Shown here: positions 1 through 6,152 of the stretch, piece after piece
Position numbering within the stretch: the first letter of the stretch is position 1
Layout of the letters: the number at the start of each line of letters is the position of its first letter
Origin: Dokdonella_A sp038237055
GTDB lineage: Bacteria; Pseudomonadota; Gammaproteobacteria; Xanthomonadales; Rhodanobacteraceae
Assembly (NCBI GenBank): GCA_038237055.1
Contig: JBBRZD010000108.1
Location: 1-9,456, forward strand
Reading direction: 5' to 3'
DNA length: 9,456 nt
Position numbers and translations under genes: made by a program
Notes under the pieces: generated by a model
What the model was told of the DNA's origin: nothing
The model's input: only the letters and a program-made list of their open reading frames with translations
The model's database searches: none

Positions 1-456
1 AATGGTCCGGCGGCCGTGGGCGGCGCGTTTCCGAGCGTTTCGCCATGGGGCATCCCGCTACTCAACACGTTGTTGCTGCTGTCGTCGGGCGTGACGATCA
101 CGATCGCGCACCACGCGCTGCGCGCGGGCAATCGCAAGCAGCTACTGATCTTCCTCGCGCTAACCGTGCTGCTCGGTGCGACCTTCCTTGGCTACCAGGC
201 GCACGAATACGCCGAAGCCTACAGCCATAACCTGACCCTTGGCAGTGGCGTCTACGGCTCGACGTTCTTCATGCTGACCGGCTTCCATGGTCTGCATGTC
301 ACGCTCGGCGCGATCATGCTGACGGTGATCTGGTTCCGCTGCGCCAGGGGCCACTTCACCAAGGACAACCACTTCGGTTTCGAGGCGGTCGCCTGGTACT
401 GGCATTTCGTCGACGTGGTCTGGCTCGGGCTGTTTCTTTTTGTTTACGTGCTTTGA
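1..456 (+). CDS. ctaE: Cytochrome c oxidase subunit III, C-terminal part (5' end outside window)
   Basis: This is the last 151 codons of subunit III of an aa3-type cytochrome c oxidase, an inner-membrane subunit that flanks the catalytic subunit I. The frame is open from base 1, so the GTG at 16 is internal and not the start. The fragment begins in the loop before the segment carrying IPLLNT and SGVTITIAHHAL, and covers roughly the last four of seven transmembrane helices. Other family hallmarks are GVYGSTFF, GFHGLHV, and HFGFEAVAWYWHFVDVVWL near the C-terminus; these closely match the mitochondrial COX3 sequence as I recall it. The conserved membrane glutamate of helix III lies upstream of the window and cannot be checked. 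The stop at 454-456 is followed by the inverted heptamer repeats. Identification is very secure; the symbol could equally be coxC or cox3. Confidence 0.97.
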   Translation, partial: NGPAAVGGAFPSVSPWGIPLLNTLLLLSSGVTITIAHHALRAGNRKQLLIFLALTVLLGATFLGYQAHEYAEAYSHNLTLGSGVYGSTFFMLTGFHGLHVTLGAIMLTVIWFRCARGHFTKDNHFGFEAVAWYWHFVDVVWLGLFLFVYVL

Positions 457-501
457 GAGCCGGGATTCGGGATTCGGGATTTGGAATCGCTTATTGAAGC
501 A

Positions 502-529
502 GGCTGATCGAAGCGGGCTGATCGAAGCG
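502..529 (+). repeat. Tandem 14-bp direct repeat inside the heptamer block
   Basis: GGCTGATCGAAGCG occurs twice head to tail, at 502-515 and 516-529, with no mismatch. A degenerate third copy (10 of 14 positions) directly precedes it at 488-501. The array lies in the loop region between the inverted heptamer arms. Function is unknown; it may have arisen by slippage. Confidence 0.85.
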
Positions 530-544
530 AACCAAGCCCCTCAG

Positions 545-558
545 GCAAGCGCGCTTGC
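545..558. repeat. Perfect 14-bp palindrome in the loop of the inverted block
   Basis: GCAAGCGCGCTTGC is its own reverse complement. It lies 7 bases before the right heptamer arm. It could be an internal hairpin or a protein site, but nothing further supports either role. Confidence 0.5.
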
Positions 559-599
559 GCTTCTTCGAATCCCGAATCCCGAATCCCCAATCCCGGCCC

Positions 600-809
600 T
601 CAGCCACCCACGCCATGCGGACGGATGATTCCGGTCCAGATGCCGATGATGACGAGCGCGATCAGCAGCACGGACAGCGCAATACGGCGCGTCAGCGCCT
701 TGAGAGTGCGGTCGCTGTCGCCCTTGTCGGTCATCATGAAATACAAGCCGGCGCCCAGGTTGTAGACGATGGCAAGAAAGAAAACCAGGATAAAGACGGT
801 GCTGAGCAT
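600..809 (-). CDS. Twin transmembrane protein (DUF2909 family)
   Basis: This 69-residue protein is almost entirely two hydrophobic helices, at about residues 2-25 and 42-64. A polar loop between them contains TDKGDSDRTLKALTRRIALS, and the protein ends RPHGVGG. Size, layout and position next to cytochrome oxidase genes match DUF2909, called twin transmembrane proteins, whose function is unknown. The ATG at 807-809 is preceded by AAGG about 9 bases upstream, a plausible ribosome-binding site. The gene runs against its neighbours: tail to tail with ctaE and head to head with the SURF1 gene. A perfect TATAAT hexamer on its strand lies about 44 bases upstream. The fixed neighbourhood suggests a role in oxidase assembly or stability, but that is inference from context only. 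Confidence 0.85.
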   Translation of the reverse strand: MLSTVFILVFFLAIVYNLGAGLYFMMTDKGDSDRTLKALTRRIALSVLLIALVIIGIWTGIIRPHGVGG

Positions 810-852
810 GTGCGATCGCCTTGGTCGGCGCGAGTGGCCGGCCGCGCCGGCG

Positions 853-858
853 ATTATA
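853..858 (-). promoter_or_regulatory. Consensus -10 element (TATAAT) for the DUF2909 gene, possibly bidirectional
   Basis: On the minus strand bases 858-853 read TATAAT, an exact sigma-70 -10 hexamer in GC-rich surroundings. It would start transcription near 846 and leave a leader of about 37 bases before the ATG at 809. The surrounding CGATTATATCG is almost symmetric, and on the plus strand it offers TATATC (855-860) upstream of the SURF1 start at 869. I see no good -35 hexamer on either strand at 16-19 base spacing. Confidence 0.5.
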
Positions 859-868
859 TCGTTTCGCT

Positions 869-1609
869 GTGGTTAGGCGTTGGCACAGGCCGCGCGTATT
901 TGCGATCGTGTTGACGATCGCAGGTATCGCGTTGTTCGTGTGGCTGGGACAGTGGCAGACGCGGCGCGCGCACGAGAAGGCAGAGTTGTTCGCCGCATTT
1001 GCAGGCGCTGCGCAGCAGACGCCGGTCACCATCGAGCAAGCACGTCAGCAGAAAGCTTCGCTGCGCTATCCGCTGGTGCGCGTCAGCGGCCGTTACGACC
1101 CGCAGCACGCCTACATCCTCGACAACCAGGTGCGCGACGGGCGTGCCGGCGTGATGTTGTTCGATGTGTTCGAGCCATCCGATGGCAGTCTGCAAATGTT
1201 GGCAAACCGTGGCTTCCTCGCGCGCGATGCACGCGGCGCGCGCCCGCAGGTACCGATGCCGCCTGCGGGGGAGCAGACACTGACTGCGTTATTTGCGCCG
1301 CCCCCGGGTTCAGGCCTGCGTCTGGGTGGCAACGCCCTGCCGCATCAGCAAGCCTGGCCGAAAACCAGCATCTATATCGACGTCGCCGAAATCGCGGCCG
1401 ATCTTGGCCGTCCACTCGATCAGCACGTGCTGCTGCTGATGCCCGCGAGCGGCGATACCTCGAGTGCTGCCTTCGTGCGCGAGTGGAAGCCCGAGGTGTT
1501 TCCACCCGAGCGCCATCTCGCCTACGCGTTCACCTGGTTCCTGTTCGCCGTCGTCTGCGCCGCGACGTTCGTGATCGTGCACTGGCGCAAGCAAGAGGCC
1601 CCGCAATGA
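869..1609 (+). CDS. surf1: SURF1 family cytochrome c oxidase assembly protein
   Basis: SURF1 proteins assist insertion or retention of heme A in subunit I of aa3-type oxidases. The architecture is typical: a membrane helix at about residues 10-27, a long periplasmic domain, and a second helix near the C-terminus at about 219-238. Family motifs include LGQWQTRRAHEK just after helix 1, VSGRYDPQHAYILDNQ, LANRGFLARDAR, and PPERHLAYAFTWF leading into helix 2. I chose GTG at 869 (246 residues, beginning MVRRWHRPR) because it gives the short basic N-terminus usual for the family. The frame opens earlier, with TTG at 821, but that would add 16 unusual residues overlapping the promoter region. No Shine-Dalgarno sequence precedes 869. 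The stop overlaps the next start in ATGA, indicating translational coupling. Confidence 0.93.
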   Translation: MVRRWHRPRVFAIVLTIAGIALFVWLGQWQTRRAHEKAELFAAFAGAAQQTPVTIEQARQQKASLRYPLVRVSGRYDPQHAYILDNQVRDGRAGVMLFDVFEPSDGSLQMLANRGFLARDARGARPQVPMPPAGEQTLTALFAPPPGSGLRLGGNALPHQQAWPKTSIYIDVAEIAADLGRPLDQHVLLLMPASGDTSSAAFVREWKPEVFPPERHLAYAFTWFLFAVVCAATFVIVHWRKQEAPQ

Positions 1610-2157
1610 CCCCACACATGCGCAATCGCATCGGCATGATCCTGATCCTGGCCCTGTTCGCAGCGCCGCTGGTGACTGCTTACGTGCTGAATGCGATCGG
1701 TTGGCGACCTGCCGGCTCGCGCAACTACGGCGAGTTGATCGAACCACCGCAGGACCTGACTGCAGCGCGCTTTCTGCTGGCCGACGGCACGCCGCTCGCG
1801 TGGAAGAATGAAGACTGGTCGTGGACGATCTTCGCGATCACCGGCCCCGATTGTGCCAAGCAATGTCTCGCGCGCCTGGATGAATTGCGTCGCGCGCGGT
1901 TGACGCTGAACCAAAATACGTTCCGCGTGCGCATCATCGTGCTCGACGACAACATTCCCGCGTCGGCGCTGGCGGATCTCAAACCAGTCGGAACCGCACG
2001 CGACGTCGACGCAAAGCTTGCGAGCCTGCGCTCGGCCGCGCCGGATACGGTCGCCGTCGCATTTGCCGATCCGCACGGCTTCCTCGTGCTGCGCTATCCG
2101 GTTGGATATGACGCCAACAAGCTGCGCAAGGATCTGGAACGGGTGATCAAGAGTTGA
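1606..2157 (+). CDS. Membrane-anchored CxxxC protein of the oxidase assembly operon, Sco-like candidate
   Basis: This 183-residue protein has one N-terminal membrane helix (about residues 9-29) and an otherwise soluble, probably periplasmic domain. It carries a CxxxC motif, C83-AKQ-C87, after the strand WTIFAITGPD. The strand RVRIIVLDD (107-115) and the C-terminal ADPHGFLVLRYPVGYD (154-169) follow. This order resembles thioredoxin-like Sco/SenC copper chaperones, where CxxxC binds copper or works in thiol exchange. However, I cannot place the third Sco copper ligand: the only late histidine, H157, lies in the DPHG turn. Proteins of this kind are commonly found between SURF1 and heme A synthase genes and are usually annotated as hypothetical. 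The ATG at 1606 overlaps the SURF1 stop; ATG at 1618 is an alternative. The gene is certain, the function is inferred. Confidence 0.85.
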   Translation: MTPHMRNRIGMILILALFAAPLVTAYVLNAIGWRPAGSRNYGELIEPPQDLTAARFLLADGTPLAWKNEDWSWTIFAITGPDCAKQCLARLDELRRARLTLNQNTFRVRIIVLDDNIPASALADLKPVGTARDVDAKLASLRSAAPDTVAVAFADPHGFLVLRYPVGYDANKLRKDLERVIKS

Positions 2158-3335
2158 TGACGATGCGCAATCTGTTCACGCCCGTGCGCATCGCTGCGTT
2201 TGCCACGGTGTTCGCGTTCCTGGTAATTGTGTTTGGCGCGTTCGTGCGCTTGTCGAATGCTGGTCTGTCATGTCCGGATTGGCCGACTTGCTATGGCCAG
2301 GCGACCTGGCCCGGACACGAACAGGACATCGCGCGCGCCAACGCGGCATTTCCGGATCGTCCGTTCGAGACGCACAAGGCCTGGCGCGAACAGGTTCACC
2401 GCATGATCGCTGGCACGCTTGGCGTGCTCGTATTTGCGCTAGCCCTGGTTGCGGCATGGCGTCGCCGTGCATTGCTTGCCGCATTGCTGCTCGCGGCACT
2501 CGCGGCAGCACTCGGCGTATTCGCCTACATCAAGGGAGCGTACGACGCCTCAGCTATTTTCTCGTCCGTCGCGATCGCACTGCCATTGTTCGCCGCGTCG
2601 CGCCTTGATCGCAGTGCGCCATGGCGCGTCGCGGTGGTCGCATTCGCGGTGGTGATCCTGCAAGCGATGCTCGGCATGTGGACGGTCACCCTGCTGCTGA
2701 AACCCATCGTCGTGATGGCGCATCTGCTCGGTGGATTGCTCACGTTTTCTCTGCTCGGTTACGTCGCGCTGCGCCTGGGCAATACGCAGATGCCGACGCC
2801 GGAGCAGTCGCGCCTGCGGCCGATGGTGGTGATCGCGCTGGTATTGATCGGATTGCAGATCGCTCTCGGCGGCTGGACCAGCGCGAACTACGCAGCGCTC
2901 GCCTGCGGCACGGATTTTCCGAAATGTGCGGGAGCGTGGTGGCCAACGACCGACTTCCACGAAGGCTTCGTGCTCTGGCGCGGCATTGGCGTCAACTACG
3001 AGGGCGGCGTGCTCGACGGGGCCGCGCGCGCGGCGATTCAGATCGCGCATCGCTTCGGCGCGCTCGTCGTGTTCGGTCATGTCATGGCAACGGCCGTACT
3101 CGCCTGGCGCCGCGGCTTGCGCAGGATCGGCGGACTGCTCGCGCTCCTGCTCTGTTGCCAGGTCGCACTCGGCATCGCGAACGTGAAGCTGCTGCTGCCG
3201 CTGCCTGTGGCGACCGCGCACAACGGCGGCGCCGCGCTGCTGCTGTTGTGTCTCGTTGCGCTGCTTGTACGCACGCAAGTCCGCTTGCCCGAAGCAACCG
3301 CGCTGTTCTCGCGCCCGCGTGCTGGCATAGTGTGA
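2157..3335 (+). CDS. ctaA: Heme A synthase (CtaA/COX15)
   Basis: CtaA oxidises the C8 methyl group of heme O to a formyl group, giving heme A for the aa3 oxidase. The 392-residue protein has about eight membrane helices in two homologous halves. Candidate heme-ligand histidines are H81 (EQVHRMIAGTLG), H189 (VVMAHLLGG), H298 (QIAHRFG) and H355 (ATAHNGG). Two outer loops each carry a cysteine pair: C39/C45 in NAGLSCPDWPTCYG and C250/C257 in ALACGTDFPKC. The motif LGMWTVTL in the middle is typical of the family. I chose ATG at 2157, which shares one base with the previous stop (TGATG); ATG at 2163 is possible. The previous reading frame and cyoE (4 bases downstream) make an operon very likely. 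Confidence 0.96.
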   Translation: MTMRNLFTPVRIAAFATVFAFLVIVFGAFVRLSNAGLSCPDWPTCYGQATWPGHEQDIARANAAFPDRPFETHKAWREQVHRMIAGTLGVLVFALALVAAWRRRALLAALLLAALAAALGVFAYIKGAYDASAIFSSVAIALPLFAASRLDRSAPWRVAVVAFAVVILQAMLGMWTVTLLLKPIVVMAHLLGGLLTFSLLGYVALRLGNTQMPTPEQSRLRPMVVIALVLIGLQIALGGWTSANYAALACGTDFPKCAGAWWPTTDFHEGFVLWRGIGVNYEGGVLDGAARAAIQIAHRFGALVVFGHVMATAVLAWRRGLRRIGGLLALLLCCQVALGIANVKLLLPLPVATAHNGGAALLLLCLVALLVRTQVRLPEATALFSRPRAGIV

Positions 3336-3339
3336 TCCC

Positions 3340-4254
3340 GTGAAAGCCCGCTCCCTCTTCAGCCAGTACTTTGAACTGACCAAGCCGCGTGTCGTTGCGC
3401 TGATCGTCTTCACGGCGATCATCGGCATGTTCCTCGCCGTACCCGGTTTGCCGCCATTGCGCCAGTCGGTCGCCGGTTTCATCGGCATCTGGCTCGCGGC
3501 AGCATCCGCTGCAGCACTCAATCACCTGATCGACCAGCGCATCGACAAGCTCATGGCGCGCACGTCGCAACGCCCGCTCGCGACCGGCACGCTGACACCG
3601 ATGCAGGTGCTCGTGTTCGCGCTGACTCTCGGCGCATTGTCGATGGCTATCCTGATCGTGCTGGTGAATACGTTGACGGCGGTGCTGACGTTTGCCTCGC
3701 TGATCGGCTACGCGGTCGTCTACACCGCGTATCTGAAGCGTGCGACGCCGCAGAACATCGTGATCGGCGGTGCGGCTGGCGCGGCGCCGCCGGTGCTCGG
3801 CTGGGTCGCGGTGACCGGCCATGTACATCCGTATGCGCTGCTACTGTTCCTGATCATCTTCATCTGGACGCCGCCGCATTTCTGGGCGCTGGCGATTTTC
3901 CGTCGTGAAGACTATTCGCGCGCGCAGGTGCCGATGCTGCCGGTGACGCACGGCGTCGTCTACACGCGCTGGCACGTGCTGTTTTATACCGTGCTGCTGA
4001 TCGTGATCACGGTGTTGCCGTACCTGACCGGGATGAGCGGCCTATTCTATCTGGGGGGCGCGCTCGTGCTCGGTGGCGGCTTTCTTTACTACGCGATCCG
4101 GCTGCTCAATCCGCCGAATGAATTTTTCGCGATGCGCGTGTTCAACTACTCGATCATCTACCTGATGGCGCTGTTCGCTTTCCTGCTGGTGGATCACTAT
4201 CTGATGCCGGCGCCGTCGGGTGGAAGCGGCATGCTGCTGCAGAAAGTCGCGTAG
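3340..4254 (+). CDS. cyoE: Protoheme IX farnesyltransferase (heme O synthase)
   Basis: CyoE/CtaB transfers a farnesyl group from farnesyl diphosphate to heme B, producing heme O, the substrate of CtaA. The 304-residue membrane protein starts at GTG 3340 with the expected YFELTKPRVV segment (residues 10-19). It carries the UbiA-family diphosphate-binding motif N61-xxx-D65-xxx-D69 in NHLIDQRIDKLMARTSQRPL. Further hallmarks are YLKRATPQNIVIGG, TPPHFWALAI and DYSRAQVPMLPVTHG. About nine hydrophobic segments are present. The start lies 4 bases after the ctaA stop with no clear ribosome-binding site, so translation is probably coupled to ctaA. Function is secure; the locus context favours the name ctaB as a synonym. 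Confidence 0.97.
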   Translation: MKARSLFSQYFELTKPRVVALIVFTAIIGMFLAVPGLPPLRQSVAGFIGIWLAAASAAALNHLIDQRIDKLMARTSQRPLATGTLTPMQVLVFALTLGALSMAILIVLVNTLTAVLTFASLIGYAVVYTAYLKRATPQNIVIGGAAGAAPPVLGWVAVTGHVHPYALLLFLIIFIWTPPHFWALAIFRREDYSRAQVPMLPVTHGVVYTRWHVLFYTVLLIVITVLPYLTGMSGLFYLGGALVLGGGFLYYAIRLLNPPNEFFAMRVFNYSIIYLMALFAFLLVDHYLMPAPSGGSGMLLQKVA

Positions 4255-4273
4255 TCGCTTCCCACCACGCGAC
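4246..4273 (+). other. Possible hairpin at the cyoE-gpx junction
   Basis: GTCGCGT (4246-4252) and ACGCGAC (4267-4273) form a perfect 7-bp stem with a 14-base loop, spanning the cyoE stop codon. No T-run follows, so it is not a convincing Rho-independent terminator. It could be a processing or attenuation structure, or chance in GC-rich sequence. No recognisable promoter was found in the remaining bases before the peroxidase gene. Confidence 0.3.
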
Positions 4274-4315
4274 ACACGGATTAACGTAGGCGCCTTTCCC
4301 GCTCCGGAGGCAATG

Positions 4316-4795
4316 ATGGCCAGCATTTACGACTTCAATGCAAAGACCATCGATGGCGCAGAGCAAAAGTTCGACGCCTATCGCGGCAAGACGATGCTGA
4401 TCGTCAATGTGGCGTCCAAGTGCGGATTCACGCCGCAGTACACCGGCCTCGAAGCGCTGTACAAAAAATTCCAGGGGCAGGGCTTGGTCGTGCTCGGATT
4501 TCCGTGCGACCAGTTTGGTCATCAGGAGCCGGGCGACGATGCGGAGATCAAGAACTTCTGCGCGCTGACTTATGACGTCAAATTCCCGATGTTTTCCAAG
4601 GTCGACGTCAACGGCGCGAACACGCATCCGCTGTACAAGTATCTGAAGCACGAGGCCAAGGGCCTGCTTGGCAGCGAGGCGATCAAATGGAACTTCACCA
4701 AGTTCCTCGTCGACAAGGACGGTGCAGTGGTGAAGCGCTACGCGCCGACCGATACGCCGGAATCGATCGGCAAGGATCTCGCCACGAAGCTCTGA
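4316..4795 (+). CDS. gpx: Glutathione peroxidase family protein, cysteine type
   Basis: This 159-residue thiol peroxidase reduces hydrogen peroxide or organic hydroperoxides. The catalytic tetrad is complete: C36 (VASKCGFTPQY), Q70 (DQFGHQEPG) and W125-N126 (KWNFTKF). The active residue is cysteine, not selenocysteine. C82 (NFCALTYDVKFPMF) is at the position of the resolving cysteine in 2-Cys members, which usually take electrons from thioredoxin despite the family name; C64 in GFPCDQF is also conserved. No signal peptide is seen, so it is probably cytoplasmic. CCGGAGG (4304-4310) is a strong ribosome-binding site. It sits 5 bases before ATG 4316 but only 2 bases before ATG 4313, which is why I chose 4316. 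The gene lies 61 bases after cyoE and 4 bases before the transporter gene. Confidence 0.95.
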   Translation: MASIYDFNAKTIDGAEQKFDAYRGKTMLIVNVASKCGFTPQYTGLEALYKKFQGQGLVVLGFPCDQFGHQEPGDDAEIKNFCALTYDVKFPMFSKVDVNGANTHPLYKYLKHEAKGLLGSEAIKWNFTKFLVDKDGAVVKRYAPTDTPESIGKDLATKL

Positions 4796-4799
4796 GCCG

Positions 4800-6125
4800 A
4801 TGAGCGTTGACGCGGCAGCTGCACGCATGCCGCATCCGACCGCGGACGCGCTGACCCGCAAGGACTTGCGCACGCTCGCGCTCGCCGCGCTCGGCGGCGC
4901 GCTCGAGTTTTACGACTTCATCATCTTCGTATTTTTCGCGAACGCGATCGGGCAGCTCTTCTTCCCGCCCGACACGGCCGACTGGTTGCGTCAGCTGCAG
5001 ACCTTCGGCTTGTTTGCGGCGGGTTACTTCGCGCGCCCGCTCGGCGGCATCCTGATGGCTCACTTCGGCGATCGCGAAGGACGCAAGCGCATGTTCATGC
5101 TGAGCGTGCTGCTGATGGCCTTGCCAACGCTCGCAATCGGACTGCTGCCGACCTACGCGAGTATCGGCTACGCCGCGCCACTCGCGTTGTTGCTGCTGCG
5201 CATCCTGCAAGGCGCTGCCGTCGGCGGCGAAGTGCCGGGTGCGTGGACCTTCGTCGCCGAGCACGTGCCGGCCGGGCGCATCGGTTTCGCCTGCGGCACG
5301 CTCACTGCGGGGCTGACCGCGGGCATCCTGCTCGGTTCATTGATCGCCACCGCGATCAACCGCGGACTCGGCGCGGACCAGGTACTCGCATTCGGCTGGC
5401 GCATTCCGTTCGTGCTCGGCGGCGCATTCGGCGTATGCGCGGTATTCCTGCGCCGCATGCTCGCCGAGACGCCGGTGTTCGAGGAACTGCGCCAGCGCCG
5501 AGCGTTGGCGCAAGGGCTGCCGTTGAAAACGGTACTGACGGATCATCGGAGCGCGGTCGGGCTGTCAATGCTGCTGACCTGGCTGCTGACGGCCGCCATC
5601 GTTGTCGTGATCCTGCTCACGCCGCAGCTGATCCAGAAACTCTTTGCGATCCCGGCGGCCATCGCGCTGTCCGCCAACAGCGTGGCGACGTTTGCTTTGA
5701 CGATTGGCTGCATTGCGTTCGGCCTGCTCGCTGATCGCATCGGCGCGGTGCGCGCATTGATGATCGGCTGCGTGGCTGTACTCGTGTCGACGCTTGTGCT
5801 GTATTCCTGTCTGGCACGCTCTTCGGATCACCTGTACGCGCTGTATGGGTTGGCCGGGTTTTGTGTGGGCACGGTCGGCGTGATCCCGGTCTTGCTGGTC
5901 CAGATGTTTCCGGCGGCGGTGCGTTATTCGGGCATTTCGTTTGCCTACAACGTCGCCTACGCCGTGTTCGGTGGCTTGACGCCACAACTCGTCATCCTCG
6001 CCGTGCAGCGCGAGCCGCTGGCGCCGGCCTACTACGTTGCGGCGCTGTGCGTGGTCGGCCTGGTCGTCGCACCGCTGGCTGGGCGGTGCGTGCTGAAGGT
6101 GGATACGCTTCCAACCGTGGCGTGA
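4800..6125 (+). CDS. MFS transporter, metabolite:H+ symporter (MHS) type
   Basis: This 441-residue protein has about twelve hydrophobic segments in two halves. MHS-type features are LEFYDFIIFVFF in helix 1 (E36, D39) and RPLGG at 79-83. The major facilitator motif A follows between helices 2 and 3 as GDREGRKRMF (90-99). A second motif A-like loop, LADRIGAVRALMIG, occurs in the C-terminal half. Other members of this family import organic acids, betaine-like osmolytes or sugars with protons, but the substrate cannot be read here. The start is ATG 4800, 4 bases after the peroxidase stop and without an obvious ribosome-binding site, suggesting coupled translation. An inner-membrane location is certain, the subfamily is likely and the substrate is unknown. 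Confidence 0.92.
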   Translation: MSVDAAAARMPHPTADALTRKDLRTLALAALGGALEFYDFIIFVFFANAIGQLFFPPDTADWLRQLQTFGLFAAGYFARPLGGILMAHFGDREGRKRMFMLSVLLMALPTLAIGLLPTYASIGYAAPLALLLLRILQGAAVGGEVPGAWTFVAEHVPAGRIGFACGTLTAGLTAGILLGSLIATAINRGLGADQVLAFGWRIPFVLGGAFGVCAVFLRRMLAETPVFEELRQRRALAQGLPLKTVLTDHRSAVGLSMLLTWLLTAAIVVVILLTPQLIQKLFAIPAAIALSANSVATFALTIGCIAFGLLADRIGAVRALMIGCVAVLVSTLVLYSCLARSSDHLYALYGLAGFCVGTVGVIPVLLVQMFPAAVRYSGISFAYNVAYAVFGGLTPQLVILAVQREPLAPAYYVAALCVVGLVVAPLAGRCVLKVDTLPTVA

Positions 6126-6140
6126 GCGGCGCGCCGCCGC

Positions 6141-6146
6141 GATAAT
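6141..6146 (+). promoter_or_regulatory. Possible -10 element for a leaderless oxidoreductase transcript
   Basis: GATAAT matches the sigma-70 -10 consensus at five of six positions. It ends 6 bases before the ATG at 6153, so transcription would begin at or next to the start codon. No Shine-Dalgarno sequence exists in the 27-base gap, which fits a leaderless message. I found no good -35 hexamer. A perfect 12-bp GC palindrome lies just upstream at 6126-6137. Confidence 0.35.
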
Positions 6147-6152
6147 CGCCCG

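Larger units (their letters stand above)
460..596. repeat. Inverted GGGATTC heptamer-repeat block between convergent genes
   Basis: The left arm (460-484) carries three consecutive GGGATT(C/T) units, and the right arm (566-596) carries the reverse complement GAATCCC units. Aligning 460-484 with the reverse complement of 572-596 gives 23 of 25 matching positions. The arms enclose about 87 bases. The block starts 4 bases after the ctaE stop and ends 3 bases before the stop of the minus-strand gene, so a hairpin would form in both transcripts. It may act as a bidirectional terminator or a 3' end stabiliser. Similar GGGATTC arrays are, to my knowledge, frequent in intergenic regions of Xanthomonadales genomes. 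There is no T-tract, so classic Rho-independent termination is not demonstrated. Confidence 0.8.

Noticed and set aside
836..851. GC-rich hairpin GCCGG/CCGGC near the DUF2909 promoter
   Set aside because: A 5-bp stem in such GC-rich DNA is expected by chance, and it overlaps the likely transcription start.
821..868. Longer SURF1 start at TTG 821
   Set aside because: It adds 16 residues not typical of the family, has no ribosome-binding site and would overlap the predicted promoter region.
880..1605. Upstream extension of the CxxxC protein frame through the SURF1 gene
   Set aside because: The frame is open, but this part is Arg/Ala-rich shadow sequence overlapping SURF1. The membrane anchor and real protein begin at 1606.
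2550..3521. 323-codon open frame on the minus strand opposite ctaA and cyoE
   Set aside because: Antisense to certain genes, low-complexity composition and no domain. It is a GC-driven shadow.
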